64,000 nt of DNA from Clavibacter sepedonicus (GCF_000069225.1 NC_010407.1:1550001-1614000), one strand, 5' to 3'. Positions 1 through 9,221 are shown, numbered from the stretch's first letter. Numbers and translations are program-made. The notes: generated by a model from the letters alone, not told the origin.

Positions 1-1
1 G

Positions 2-586
2 CTCGCCATCTGCGAGCGCCTCACGGATCCCGCCACCGGCCGCGACGGCGTCTCGGCCCGCGTCTACCCGGCGCTCGTGCCGCGCGACCACCCGCTCGCC
101 GCGGTGCACGGCGCGAACAACGCCGTCTTCGTCGAGGCCGAGGCCGCCGGCGACCTCATGTTCTACGGCGCGGGCGCCGGGGGAGTGCAGACCGCGTCCG
201 CCGTCCTCGGCGACGTCGTCTCGACCGCGCGCCGCCACGTCGTCGGCGGCCCGGGCGTCGCAGAGTCGACGCACGCCGACCTCGAGACGCTGCCCGTGGG
301 CGCGATCACGACCCAGTACCAGATCACGCTGCAGGTGGCGGACGAGCCGGGCGTGCTCGCCCGCATCGCGCAGCTGTTCAGCGAGCACGGCGTCTCCGTG
401 GAGACGCTCGAGCAGACGACGCATCAGGCCCCCGTGGCGGGAGGGGCGGGCGCCCGGCCCACCGCTAGCCTGGTGATCGGCACGCACCGCGCCACCGACG
501 CGGCCCTCCGGGCCACCGTCGACGCGGTCTCGAACCTCGACGCGGTGACGGCAGTCGCGAGCGTCCTCCGAGTAGAAGGAGCCTGA
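2..586 (+). CDS. hom: Homoserine dehydrogenase, C-terminal part (5' end outside window)
   Basis: This is the last ~194 codons of homoserine dehydrogenase, which reduces aspartate semialdehyde to homoserine with NAD(P)H at the branch point to threonine and methionine. The visible part holds the end of the catalytic domain (ANNAVFVEAEAAGDLMFYG, then GAGAGG) and a C-terminal ACT domain (ITLQVADEPGVLARIAQLFS), the usual site of allosteric feedback by threonine. The frame is open from base 2, so the gene begins upstream. Its TGA overlaps the ATG of thrC by one base, which indicates translational coupling in a hom-thrC-thrB operon. Identification is firm; the isoform cannot be judged without the N-terminus. 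Confidence 0.95.
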   Translation, partial: LAICERLTDPATGRDGVSARVYPALVPRDHPLAAVHGANNAVFVEAEAAGDLMFYGAGAGGVQTASAVLGDVVSTARRHVVGGPGVAESTHADLETLPVGAITTQYQITLQVADEPGVLARIAQLFSEHGVSVETLEQTTHQAPVAGGAGARPTASLVIGTHRATDAALRATVDAVSNLDAVTAVASVLRVEGA

Positions 587-1662
587 TGGCCCACCAATGG
601 CGCGGACTGCTCCGCGAATACGCCGACCGCCTCGACGTCACGGACGCCACCCCGATCATCACCCTCGGTGAGGGCGGCACGCCGCTCATCCCCGCGCCGG
701 CGCTCTCCGCCCGCACGGGCGCGAAGGTGTGGGTCAAGTACGAGGGCATGAACCCGACCGGGTCCTTCAAGGACCGCGGCATGACGATGGCCATCTCGAA
801 GGCCGTCGAGCACGGCGCGAAGGCGGTGATCTGCGCGTCGACCGGCAACACGTCGGCCTCGGCCGCGGCGTACGCGACGCACGCGGGCATCACGGCCGCC
901 GTGCTCGTGCCCGAGGGCAAGATCGCGATGGGCAAGCTCAGCCAGGCCGTCGCCCACGACGCCCAGCTGCTCCAGGTGCGCGGCAACTTCGACGACTGCC
1001 TTGACATCGCGCGCGAGCTCAGCGCCAACTACCCGGTGCACCTCGTCAACAGCGTCAACAACGACCGCATCGAGGGCCAGAAGACGGGCGCCTTCGAGGT
1101 CGTCGAGGTGCTGGGCGACGCGCCGGACTTCCACCTCATCCCCGTCGGCAACGCGGGCAACTACACCGCGTACACGCGCGGCTACCGCGAGGACCTCGAG
1201 GCGGGCAACGCCACGAAGCTGCCGCGCATGTTCGGCTTCCAGGCCGCCGGCAGCGCGCCCATCGTCGACGGGGCCATCGTGAAGGACCCCGACACGATCG
1301 CCAGCGCGATCCGCATCGGCAACCCCGCCTCGTGGAAGCTCGCCCTCGAGGCGCAGCTGCTCACCGACGGCTACTTCGGCGCGGTCTCGGACGCCAAGAT
1401 CCTCGAGGCGCATCGCATCCTGTCGGCCGAGGTCGGCATCTTCGTCGAGCCCGCGTCGGCCATCAGCGTCGCCGGGCTCCTCGAGCGCGCCGAGGCCGGG
1501 CAGATCCCGAAGGGCGCGACGGTCGTCCTCACGGTCACGGGCCACGGCCTCAAGGACCCGCAGTGGGCGCTCCGCACCGCGGACGGATCCGACGTCGCCC
1601 CCACGAGCGTGGGCACCGACGTGGCGGAGATCGCAGGCGTGCTCGACCTGGTCGCGTCGTGA
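586..1662 (+). CDS. thrC: Threonine synthase
   Basis: This 358-residue PLP enzyme converts O-phosphohomoserine to threonine, the last step of the pathway. The PLP lysine is K62 in NPTGSFKDRGM, and the SxxNxxxxA-type region appears as ASTGNTSASAAAYA near residue 85. Length matches the short bacterial/actinobacterial threonine synthase rather than the ~500-residue plant and yeast form. The ATG overlaps the hom stop, so expression is probably coupled. The stop overlaps the proposed GTG of thrB. Nothing in the sequence looks damaged. Confidence 0.97.
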   Translation: MAHQWRGLLREYADRLDVTDATPIITLGEGGTPLIPAPALSARTGAKVWVKYEGMNPTGSFKDRGMTMAISKAVEHGAKAVICASTGNTSASAAAYATHAGITAAVLVPEGKIAMGKLSQAVAHDAQLLQVRGNFDDCLDIARELSANYPVHLVNSVNNDRIEGQKTGAFEVVEVLGDAPDFHLIPVGNAGNYTAYTRGYREDLEAGNATKLPRMFGFQAAGSAPIVDGAIVKDPDTIASAIRIGNPASWKLALEAQLLTDGYFGAVSDAKILEAHRILSAEVGIFVEPASAISVAGLLERAEAGQIPKGATVVLTVTGHGLKDPQWALRTADGSDVAPTSVGTDVAEIAGVLDLVAS

Positions 1663-2624
1663 CCGACGGTCCGATGCCCTCGGCGCTCGCGACCGGACGG
1701 CGCGTGCACGTGCGCGTGCCCGCGACGAGCGCCAACCTCGGCCCCGGCTTCGACACCCTCGGCCTCGCGCTCGCGCTGTACGACGACCTCACCGTGACGG
1801 TGCGCGACGCGCCCGGCGCCACGGTTGACGTCCGCGGCGTGGGCGCGGGCGAGGTGCCGACCGACGAGACGAACCTCGTCGTGACGGCCATCGCGCACAC
1901 GTTCGCCGCGTTCGACCAGCCGATGCCGGGCCTCGACCTCGTCGCGGAGAACCGGATCCCGCACGGCCGCGGCCTCGGCTCCTCGGGCGCGGCCATCGTG
2001 TCCGGGATCATGGCGGCCCAGGGCCTGCTCGCCGGCACGGTCGAGATCGACGCCGACGTGCTCCTCCGCCTCGCCACCGAGATGGAGGGCCACCCCGACA
2101 ACGTCGCGCCTGCGCTCTTCGGCGGCCTCACCATCGCGTGGGTCGACGGCAAGGGCCCGCAGCACAAGAAGCTCGCCGTGCACCGCGGCGTCTCGCCGCT
2201 CGTGCTCGTGCCGGTCGCGACCATGTCCACGGCGCTCGCCCGCAGCCTGCAGCCGGAGTCGGTGCCGCACGAGGACGCGATCTTCAACGTCTCGCGCTCG
2301 GCGCTGCTCATCGCGGCCCTCATCCAGAGCCCCGAGCTGCTGCTCGCGGCCACCGAGGACCGGCTGCACCAGGACTACCGCGCCGCCGCGATGCCCGAGA
2401 CCAACGAGCTCGTCCACCTGCTCCGCGAGCGCGGCTACGCGGCCGTCGTCTCGGGGGCGGGGCCGTCGCTCCTCGTGCTCGGCAGCGACCCGGGCCAGCG
2501 CCTCACGGCCGCCGAGCTCGTCGCCGGGAACAGCGCCACGCCGTGGACGGCCCTCATGCTCGCCGTCGACGTCAAGGGCGCGACCGTCCAGGTCGTCGAC
2601 GGGGGATCCGCGCCCGCCGCCTAG
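1659..2624 (+). CDS. thrB: Homoserine kinase (GHMP family)
   Basis: This 321-residue GHMP kinase phosphorylates homoserine to O-phosphohomoserine, the substrate of ThrC. The ATP-binding GHMP motif PHGRGLGSSGAA lies at residues 101-112, the N-terminal PATSANLGPGFD at 21-32, and the C-terminal GAGPSLL motif near 268. I chose GTG 1659 because it overlaps the thrC stop by four bases; ATG 1674 is an alternative five codons in. The TAG stop (2622-2624) lies in a CCTAGG that forms the left border of an IS element, so the coding sequence is complete despite the insertion. Confidence 0.96.
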   Translation: MTDGPMPSALATGRRVHVRVPATSANLGPGFDTLGLALALYDDLTVTVRDAPGATVDVRGVGAGEVPTDETNLVVTAIAHTFAAFDQPMPGLDLVAENRIPHGRGLGSSGAAIVSGIMAAQGLLAGTVEIDADVLLRLATEMEGHPDNVAPALFGGLTIAWVDGKGPQHKKLAVHRGVSPLVLVPVATMSTALARSLQPESVPHEDAIFNVSRSALLIAALIQSPELLLAATEDRLHQDYRAAAMPETNELVHLLRERGYAAVVSGAGPSLLVLGSDPGQRLTAAELVAGNSATPWTALMLAVDVKGATVQVVDGGSAPAA

Positions 2625-2625
2625 G

Positions 2626-3693
2626 TGTACTGGGTCATGACGTTGGTGACACTCGGGCCGCGGGCGTGAGCCCGTGGCTTGAGTGGATTCGTTCAGTGTT
2701 GTAGTGCTCGATGAAGGGGTCAAGCGCGTCGGCGCGGTGTTGGTTGCTGGTGAAGGGTTGCCGGTAGGCCCACTCGGTCGCGAGGGTCCGGTTGAAGCGC
2801 TCGACCTTGCCGTTCTGCCAGGGGCAGTGCGGGCGGATGAACTTCTGCCGCGCGCCCAGGTCCTGGACGGCGTTCTTGAACGCGGTCGAGTGCCGGTAGG
2901 CGAACGCGTTGTCCGTGATGACCCGCTCGATCCGGGTGATCCCGCGCCCGGCGAAGTACGCCGCTGCGCGGGTCAGGAACCCGGCCGCGGTCGCGCCTTT
3001 CTCATCGGGATGGATCTCCGCGTAGGCGAGACGGGTGTGGTCATCGACCGCGGCATGGACGTAATCGAACCCGATCCCGCGGCCGCGGACCTGCTCGCTG
3101 CGCCCGTGGACCCGCCAGCCGCCTCCGTCCGGGATCCTCCCGAGCTTCTTCACGTCCACGTGGATCAGATCACCCGGATGCTCGTGCTCATACCGGTGCG
3201 CCGTTGACCGGGATGCCCGGATCACGGCCCCGGTGACGGGGTCCAACCATGCCAACGGCGGCGCCCCGTGCCGGCGCAGGATGCGGGAGATCGTACGGGA
3301 TGGAACACCTGTCACCGGCGCCAGCCGCGCAGGACCCGCCCGCAACTGGGCCCGCGCTTCCAGCACGGCCCGTTCCCGCTCCGGGCTCGTTCGCCTCGGT
3401 ACTGACCGGGGCCGCGATGACCGATCCGTCAGCCCTCGCAGCCCCTCGGCACGGAACCGGTTCACCCATCGATGCGCGCACTGCCGCGACACCCCCAGCT
3501 CCCGCGCGACGTGCGCGACCGGCCGACGATCCTCCACCACCCGCCGCACGAGGAGAACCCTCCCGTGAACCGTCAGACGAGCATTACCGTGGGACATCGA
3601 GGCCTCCTGGCGATGGTTGAACTGAACAGCTCCATCAAGCCAGGAGGCCTCTTCACACGCCCCGAAGTGTCACCAACGTCATGGCCGAGTACA
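2626..3693 (-). mobile_element. IS481-family insertion sequence, copy A (1068 bp)
   Basis: A complete element lies between thrB and rho, with its transposase pointing back towards thrB. The ends are imperfect inverted repeats: TGTACTGGGTCATGACGTTG at the left, and at the right, read inwards, TGTACTCGGCCATGACGTTG; both continue into GTGACACT. CTAG stands just outside both ends (2621-2624 and 3695-3698), fitting the NCTAGN target known for IS481. The bases around CTAG differ (CCTAGG left, GCTAGC right). It is nearly identical to the element at 12040-13107. By recall it resembles Clavibacter IS1121-type elements; an ISfinder comparison would settle the name. Confidence 0.93.
2635..3597 (-). CDS. 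IS481-family transposase (copy A)
   Basis: This intact 320-residue DDE transposase cuts and joins the element ends. An N-terminal helix-turn-helix (VAHVARELGVSRQCAHRWVN, residues ~24-45) precedes the rve/integrase core, with catalytic aspartates in LIHVDVKKLG and VITDNAFAYR and the glutamate in WQNGKVERFNRT. The ATG follows a strong AGGAGG, and the TGA stop lies inside the terminal repeat. It differs from the copy at 12136-13098 by one residue (R for H in YFAGRGITR). The few base differences suggest recent transposition or ongoing gene conversion. Confidence 0.95.
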   Translation of the reverse strand: MSHGNARLTVHGRVLLVRRVVEDRRPVAHVARELGVSRQCAHRWVNRFRAEGLRGLTDRSSRPRSVPRRTSPERERAVLEARAQLRAGPARLAPVTGVPSRTISRILRRHGAPPLAWLDPVTGAVIRASRSTAHRYEHEHPGDLIHVDVKKLGRIPDGGGWRVHGRSEQVRGRGIGFDYVHAAVDDHTRLAYAEIHPDEKGATAAGFLTRAAAYFAGRGITRIERVITDNAFAYRHSTAFKNAVQDLGARQKFIRPHCPWQNGKVERFNRTLATEWAYRQPFTSNQHRADALDPFIEHYNTERIHSSHGLTPAARVSPTS

Positions 3694-3760
3694 GCTAGCC
3701 GGATCGCGCGGGTCACCGCACCCGGCGCGCCGTTCCCCTCGCGGGCGGGGCGCCGGGTGC

Positions 3761-3766
3761 TAGGCT
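3761..3766 (+). promoter_or_regulatory. Putative -10 box for rho
   Basis: TAGGCT fits the TANNNT -10 consensus of actinobacterial housekeeping promoters. It would start transcription about 225 bases before the rho ATG. No convincing -35 is visible at 17-18 bases. Confidence 0.4.
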
Positions 3767-3851
3767 CTGCTCGGCCCCGGAATCAACGGATCCACGCACG
3801 AGCGTCGGAGATCCGGTCCCGGTGGTCGTTCCTCACCACTCACCCGCTGTC

Positions 3852-3929
3852 GTCTCTGCACGATCCCGTGCCTCCGTGCCCGACAGCAGCTCCGGACGGA
3901 ATCAGACCGTCCGCCGCTCTCGCAGAGAC
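3852..3929 (+). promoter_or_regulatory. Predicted folded element in the rho leader
   Basis: GTCTCTGC (3852-3859) is perfectly complementary to GCAGAGAC (3922-3929). The enclosed segment contains a second perfect hairpin, CGGACGG-AATCAGA-CCGTCCG (3893-3913). Rho autoregulates through its leader in several bacteria; a similar role here is inference only. Confidence 0.35.
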
Positions 3930-3993
3930 ACACGCGATCGGCTCTCCTCCGCACGGGCTTCGTCCCGCCGGATCGGGGAAAGGACCCACGAAC

Positions 3994-6543
3994 ATGACCG
4001 ATGTCGACACCCGCGCCACCACCGCGGACCTGAACGCGCTCCGCGCCACCACCGCGGACCTGAACGCGCTCCGCGTCTCCCAGCTCCAGGCCATCGCCTC
4101 CGAGCTCGGGATCCCGGGCGGCTCCAAGCTCCGGAAGGGCGAGCTCGTGACCGCGATCTCCGAGATCCAGGCAGCACGGGGCATCACCGCCCCGGCGGCC
4201 GAGACGGCCCCCGAGGCCACCGCGCCCGCCGAGGCCGGCGACGCGGCCCCCGCAGCCGTGGAGCCCTCCGAGCCCTCCGCGCCCGTCGAGGAGGCCCCCG
4301 CCTCGGAGCCCGTCGTCGCCGACGCCGACGCCGCCCCGGCCGCGGCCGCCGCGCCCGCCGCGGACACGACCCCCGCGGACACGACCCCCGCCGAGGCCCC
4401 CGCCGCCGACGCCCCGGCCGAGCAGCCCGCGCGCGCCGGCCGCGGCTCCCGCCGCGCCAGCACCGCCCGCATCGTGCCCGAGCGCATCGCCGAGACCATC
4501 GAGGCGCCCGCCGCGGAGCCCGCTGGCACCGGCCTGGAGGCCCGCATCGCCGAGGCGACGAGCGGCAGCGCGCCGGCCGCCACGCAGGCGCCCCGGACCG
4601 AGGCGCCCGCGCGCTCCGGCCGCGGATCCCGCCGTGCCACGAGCTCCGGCGTCGTGGACCCCGCGGCCGAGGCCCCGCGCCAGGCCGCGCAGCACGTGAA
4701 CAGCGGCCAGACGGCCGACCAGCTCGTCCCCGCCGACGCGCAGGCCAACCCGCAGGCGCCCGCCGCCGACGCGTCCGCTGCCGCCGACGCGCCCGCCGAG
4801 GAGCAGGCCCCCGCGCAGCGCTCCGGCCGCGGCCGCCGCCGCGGCGGACGCGACGCCCAGGACGGCGCCGACCGCGGCGCCGCGCAGGACGCACCTGCCA
4901 CCCCGGACGCCGACGAGACCCCCGCCGCGTCCGAGCCGGCCGACCGCCAGCGCGACGACCGCCAGCGCGACGACCGCGACGCCGACGACCAGGGCGGACG
5001 CCGCGACGACCAGGGCCGCGAGGGTCGCGAGGGCGGCCGCAACCGCAGCCGCAACCGCCGCAACCGCGACCGCGGACGCGACCAGGACGACCAGCAGCAG
5101 AACGGCCGCGACCAGGCCCCGCGCGAGCAGGCCCCCCGCGAGCCCGACGCCGACGACGAGGCGCAGGAGGAGGCCCGCACGGGTCGCCAGCGCCAGAACA
5201 GCCGCGGCCAGGGCGACCGCCAGCAGGACGTGCGCGCCGACCAGGCCCGCGCCGACCTCGGCCGCGACGACGACCGCGGCGGCCGCAGCCGGTACCGCGA
5301 CCGCAAGCGCGGCCGCGGCCAGGGCGGCGACGACTTCGAGCCTGAGGTCACCGAGGACGACGTCCTCCTGCCCGTCGCGGGCATCCTCGACGTGCTCGAC
5401 AATTACGCGTTCGTCCGCACGAGCGGCTACCTGCCCGGCACGAACGACGTCTACGTCTCCCTCGGCCAGGTCAAGAAGCACTCGCTGCGCAAGGGCGACG
5501 CCATCGTCGGCGCCATCCGCCAGCCGCGCGACAACGACAGCCAGAGCCGCCAGAAGTACAACGCGATCGTGAAGATCGACTCGGTCAACGGCCTGCCGCC
5601 CGAGGAGGCCGCGAACCGCGTCGAGTTCGGCAAGCTCACGCCGCTGTACCCGCAGGACCGCCTCAGCCTCGAGACCGAGCCCGCGAAGCTCACCACGCGG
5701 ATCATCGACCTCGTGTCGCCGATCGGCAAGGGCCAGCGCGGCCTCATCGTCTCGCCGCCCAAGGCCGGCAAGACGCTCGTGCTCCAGGCCATCGCGAACG
5801 CCATCGCCACCAACAACCCCGAGGTCCACCTCATGGTCGTGCTGGTCGACGAGCGTCCCGAGGAGGTCACCGACATGCAGCGCACGGTGAAGGGCGAGGT
5901 CATCGCCTCCACCTTCGACCGTCCCGCCGAGGACCACACCACGGTCGCCGAGCTCGCCATCGAGCGCGCCAAGCGCCTCGTGGAGCTCGGCCACGACGTG
6001 GTCGTGCTGCTCGACTCCATCACCCGCCTCGGCCGCGCGTACAACCTCGCGGCACCCGCGTCGGGCCGGATCCTCTCGGGCGGCGTCGACTCGTCGGCGC
6101 TCTACCCGCCGAAGCGCTTCTTCGGCGCCGCGCGCAACATCGAGCACGGCGGATCGCTCACGATCCTCGCCACGGCGCTCGTGGAGACCGGATCCAAGAT
6201 GGACGAGGTCATCTTCGAGGAGTTCAAGGGCACCGGCAACATGGAGCTCCGCCTCTCGCGCGCCCTCGCCGACAAGCGGATCTTCCCCGCCGTCGACGTC
6301 AACGCCTCCGGCACGCGCCGCGAGGAGATGCTCATGGGCGCCGACGAGGTCAAGGTCACCTGGAAGCTGCGCCGCGCCCTCGCCGGGCTCGAGCAGCAGC
6401 AGGCCCTCGAGATCGTCCTCAGCCGCCTGAAGGAGACGACGTCCAACGTCGAGTTCCTGATGAAGGTCCAGGCCTCCATGCCCAACACCGGCAACGGCGT
6501 GTCCCACCAGAGCCACGGGCACGGCGCGCACGAGAAGGGCTGA
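3994..6543 (+). CDS. rho: Transcription termination factor Rho with very long N-terminal insertion
   Basis: This 849-residue Rho is the hexameric RNA helicase that terminates transcription. A Rho_N/SAP-like domain occupies about residues 24-65 ([19 protein letters not shown]). A low-complexity insertion rich in Ala/Pro/Glu and then Arg/Asp/Gln/Asn fills ~66-445. The cold-shock-like RNA-binding domain ([20 protein letters not shown]) and RecA-like ATPase follow, with Walker [10 protein letters not shown] near 588-596 and [17 protein letters not shown]. coli Rho has 419 residues. I chose ATG 3994 because it follows GGGAAAGGACC and begins just before the conserved domain. A 30-base tandem duplication sits at 4012-4071. 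prfA follows after five bases. Confidence 0.95.
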   Translation: MTDVDTRATTADLNALRATTADLNALRVSQLQAIASELGIPGGSKLRKGELVTAISEIQAARGITAPAAETAPEATAPAEAGDAAPAAVEPSEPSAPVEEAPASEPVVADADAAPAAAAAPAADTTPADTTPAEAPAADAPAEQPARAGRGSRRASTARIVPERIAETIEAPAAEPAGTGLEARIAEATSGSAPAATQAPRTEAPARSGRGSRRATSSGVVDPAAEAPRQAAQHVNSGQTADQLVPADAQANPQAPAADASAAADAPAEEQAPAQRSGRGRRRGGRDAQDGADRGAAQDAPATPDADETPAASEPADRQRDDRQRDDRDADDQGGRRDDQGREGREGGRNRSRNRRNRDRGRDQDDQQQNGRDQAPREQAPREPDADDEAQEEARTGRQRQNSRGQGDRQQDVRADQARADLGRDDDRGGRSRYRDRKRGRGQGGDDFEPEVTEDDVLLPVAGILDVLDNYAFVRTSGYLPGTNDVYVSLGQVKKHSLRKGDAIVGAIRQPRDNDSQSRQKYNAIVKIDSVNGLPPEEAANRVEFGKLTPLYPQDRLSLETEPAKLTTRIIDLVSPIGKGQRGLIVSPPKAGKTLVLQAIANAIATNNPEVHLMVVLVDERPEEVTDMQRTVKGEVIASTFDRPAEDHTTVAELAIERAKRLVELGHDVVVLLDSITRLGRAYNLAAPASGRILSGGVDSSALYPPKRFFGAARNIEHGGSLTILATALVETGSKMDEVIFEEFKGTGNMELRLSRALADKRIFPAVDVNASGTRREEMLMGADEVKVTWKLRRALAGLEQQQALEIVLSRLKETTSNVEFLMKVQASMPNTGNGVSHQSHGHGAHEKG
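4012..4071 (+). repeat. Perfect 30-bp tandem duplication in rho codons 7-26
   Basis: Two identical 30-base units (4012-4041, 4042-4071) each encode [10 protein letters not shown]. The duplication is in frame and lengthens the segment just before the Rho_N helix. It looks like replication slippage. Confidence 0.97.
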
Positions 6544-6548
6544 CCGAG

Positions 6549-7628
6549 GTGTTCGAGTCCGTCGTCCAGCTCCTGGAGGAGCACGAGGAGCTCCAGCAGC
6601 AGCTCGGCGACCCCGAGCTGCACGCCGACGCGTCGCGCTCGCGCAAGGTCAACCGCCGCTACGCGGAGCTGAGCCGGATCGTCGCCGCGCACGCGGAGTG
6701 GACCCAGCTCGGCGACGACCTGGCCGCCGCGCGCGAGCTGGCCGAGGAGGACCCGGCGTTCGTCGACGAGATCCCCGGCCTCGAGGAGCAGCTGGACCAG
6801 GCGCAGGAGAAGCTCCGGCGGCTCCTGATCCCGCGCGACCCCGACGACGCGCGTGACGTCATCATGGAGATCAAGATGGGGGAGGGCGGCGCCGAGAGCG
6901 CGCTGTTCGCCGCCGACCTGCTCCGCATGTACCTGCACTACGCCGAGTCGCGACGCTGGAAGACCGAGGTGCTCAGCCAGACGCAGAGCGACCTCGGCGG
7001 GTACAAGGACGTCCAGGTCGCCATCAAGGGCACGTCCGACGACCCCGCGCTCGGTGTGTGGGCGCACCTCAAGTACGAGGGCGGCGTGCACCGCGTGCAG
7101 CGCGTGCCCGCCACCGAGTCGCAGGGGCGCATCCACACCTCGGCGGCCGGCGTGCTCGTGATCCCGGAGGTCGAGGAGGTCGAGGAGGTCCCCCTCGACC
7201 CCAACGACCTCAAGATCGACGTGTACCGCTCGTCCGGCCCCGGCGGCCAGTCGGTCAACACGACCGACTCCGCCGTCCGCATCACTCACCTGCCCACGGG
7301 CATCGTGGTCGCGATGCAGAACGAGAAGAGCCAGCTGCAGAACCGCGAGGCCGGCATGCGCGTGCTGCGCGCGCGCGTCCTCGCGAAGCAGCAGGAGGAG
7401 ATCGACGCGGAGGCCTCGGCCGTGCGCCGCAGCCAGATCCGCACGATGGACCGGTCCGAGCGCATCCGCACGTACAACTTCCCGGAGAACCGCATCGCGG
7501 ACCACCGCACGGGCTACAAGGCGTACAACCTCGACGCGGTGATGGACGGCGCCCTCGACCCGGTCGTCGAGTCCTGCATCCAGGCCGACGAGGAGGCGCG
7601 TCTCGACGCGCTCGGGACGGACGCGTGA
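6549..7628 (+). CDS. prfA: Peptide chain release factor 1
   Basis: RF1 reads UAA and UAG in the ribosomal A site and triggers peptide release. The 359-residue protein carries the GGQ motif at 232-234 ([14 protein letters not shown]) and the tripeptide PAT at 187-189 (QRVPATESQ), which marks RF1 as opposed to the SPF of RF2. GTG 6549 lies five bases after the rho stop. The rho-prfA-prmC order is widely conserved in Actinobacteria, and the next gene encodes the methyltransferase that modifies the GGQ glutamine. Confidence 0.97.
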
Positions 7629-7652
7629 CGCCCTCGCGCGTCCCGCTCGCCC

Positions 7653-8528
7653 GTGGCTGACGAGGAGGGCGTCCCCGGTACCGTGGACGCCCTCCGCATG
7701 CGTGTCGGCCAGGTGCTCGCGGCCGCCGGCATCGGTGATCCCGCAGTCGACGCCGAGCTCCTCGTCGGGCACGTGCTCGGCCTCTCCCGGGGGCAGGTGC
7801 AGTCGCGCGCCATCACACGCGCGGCCGTCGACGCCCGGGACGCCGAGCGCGTCCTCGAGCTGACCGCGCGGCGCGCACGGCGCGAGCCGCTGCAGCACAT
7901 CACGGGCGTCGCGCACTTCCGCTCGCTCGAGCTCCTCGTGGGCCCCGGCGTGTTCGTGCCGCGGCCCGAGACGGAGCACGTGGCGCAGCTCGCGATCGAC
8001 GCGCTGTCGGCCGCGCCCGGGGACGCGCCCGTCGCGGTCGACCTCGGCACGGGATCCGGCGCGCTCGCCCTCGCGCTCGCGACCGAGGTGCCGCATGCGC
8101 GCGTGCACGCGATCGAAGTCTCGCCCGAGGCACACGCGTGGACGGCCCGCAACGTGGAGCGCCTGGCGCCCCGCGTCGACCTCAGGCTCGGTGACCTCGC
8201 CGACGCCTTCCCCGAGCTCGACGGCACCGTGTCCGTCGTCGTCTCGAACCCGCCCTACATCCCGGTCGACGCCGTCCCCCGCGATCCCGAGGTGCGGCTG
8301 CACGATCCCGCGCTCGCGCTCTACGGCGGAGCCGACGGCCTCGACGTCGTGCGCCTCGTCTCGACGACCGCGCGCCGGCTGCTCCACCCGGGTGGCGCGC
8401 TCGTCATCGAGCACGGCGAGCTGCAGGGCCAGGCGATCCGCGCCCTCCTCGACGCCGACGGCTGGCGCGCGACCGCGACGCACCAGGACCTCACCCGCCG
8501 CGACCGCGCGACCACCGCGCTGCGCTGA
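7653..8528 (+). CDS. prmC: Release factor glutamine methyltransferase
   Basis: PrmC (HemK) N5-methylates the glutamine of the GGQ motif of release factors using S-adenosylmethionine. The 291-residue protein has an N-terminal helical substrate domain (~1-85) and a Rossmann domain with VDLGTGSGALALALATE near 130-145. The diagnostic NPPY is at 199-202 (VVSNPPYIPVDAV). GTG 7653 lies 24 bases after prfA, so the pair is probably co-transcribed and functionally linked. Confidence 0.96.
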   Translation: MADEEGVPGTVDALRMRVGQVLAAAGIGDPAVDAELLVGHVLGLSRGQVQSRAITRAAVDARDAERVLELTARRARREPLQHITGVAHFRSLELLVGPGVFVPRPETEHVAQLAIDALSAAPGDAPVAVDLGTGSGALALALATEVPHARVHAIEVSPEAHAWTARNVERLAPRVDLRLGDLADAFPELDGTVSVVVSNPPYIPVDAVPRDPEVRLHDPALALYGGADGLDVVRLVSTTARRLLHPGGALVIEHGELQGQAIRALLDADGWRATATHQDLTRRDRATTALR

Positions 8529-8567
8529 CCGGGACACGCCCGGCGCGCCGTCGACGTGCGCCGCGGC

Positions 8568-9221
8568 TCAGCCCGCGTGCGCCTGCGCCCGGACGAACGC
8601 CTCGACCGCCGGCAGAAGGTCCCCCTCTCCGCGCACGTGGTGCCCGTGGATCCCGAGACCGCGCGCCGACTCCACGTTGTCGAGCCGGTCGTCCGCGAAG
8701 AACGTCCGCTCGGCCGGCTGCGCGTAGGCGGCGAGCACCCCGCGGAACACGGCGGGATCCGGCTTCCGGGCGCCGTACCCGCTCGACGTCCGCAGATGCT
8801 CGACGCCGAACAGCGGCACCAGCTCGGGCGCGAGCTCCGGGAGGTGCCGGGCGGCGAGCGCGTTGTTGTTCGTCAGCAGCGTGATCCGTCCGGCCTCCCG
8901 CGCCCGGGCCACGGCCTCCAGCGCCGACGGCCGCACGGTCATGGAGGCCCGGCGGCGGCGCACCCACTCCTCCTCGTCCATCTCGACGCCCACCGCGGCG
9001 CAGAACGCATCGAGGTAGGAGTCGGCGTCGATGCGGCCCGCCTCCGCCGCCCACTCGCCCTCGTCGTTGTACCAGCGGCGGCGCAGCTCGGGCAGGTCGT
9101 GCCCGGTCGCCGCGGTGATGCGGTCGGCGGGCCCCCGCCAGTCGTGGTCGTACAGCACGTCGTCCATGTCGAACACGAACAGGAGGCCGGCGGGGCCGGG
9201 GGAGCGGGGCGCGGATGTCAC
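8568..9221 (-). CDS. HAD-family hydrolase
   Basis: This 217-residue protein belongs to the haloacid dehalogenase superfamily. Motif I is FVFDMDDVLYDHDW near residues 15-28, motif II TLLTNNNALAA, motif III the lysine in GYGARKPDP, and motif IV FFADDRLDNVESA. The helical cap between motifs I and II marks subclass I. The overall shape (GLxxYFxxxxxSxxxGxRKPDP) matches epoxide-hydrolase-N/phosphatase-like members that dephosphorylate small metabolites. The substrate cannot be read from sequence. It is divergent from the sua5-wecA genes and convergent with prmC. The start is GTG 9221. Confidence 0.85.
   Translation of the reverse strand: MTSAPRSPGPAGLLFVFDMDDVLYDHDWRGPADRITAATGHDLPELRRRWYNDEGEWAAEAGRIDADSYLDAFCAAVGVEMDEEEWVRRRRASMTVRPSALEAVARAREAGRITLLTNNNALAARHLPELAPELVPLFGVEHLRTSSGYGARKPDPAVFRGVLAAYAQPAERTFFADDRLDNVESARGLGIHGHHVRGEGDLLPAVEAFVRAQAHAG

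Larger units (their letters stand above)
3694..3993 (+). other. 300-base rho leader without a gene
   Basis: This interval separates the IS right end from the rho start codon. I see no credible coding frame. It contains a -10-like TAGGCT at 3761-3766 and a potential two-part RNA fold at 3852-3929, listed separately. A frame open from 3472 runs into rho, but it starts inside the antisense strand of the transposase and has no ribosome binding site, so I treat the interval as untranslated leader. Confidence 0.6.

Noticed and set aside
3472..3993. N-terminal extension of rho starting inside the IS
   Set aside because: It begins on the antisense strand of the transposase, contains no conserved sequence and lacks a ribosome binding site; ATG 3994 is well placed.
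4900..5330. Short GC-rich repeats in rho as a CRISPR array
   Set aside because: They are in-frame codon repeats (RDDRQ, NRDRG) without constant spacers.
3760..6531. 923-residue open frame antisense to rho
   Set aside because: It is the mirror of high-GC codon bias on the opposite strand: low-complexity Leu/Val/Gly/Arg composition, no motif, and fully covered by the well-supported rho gene.
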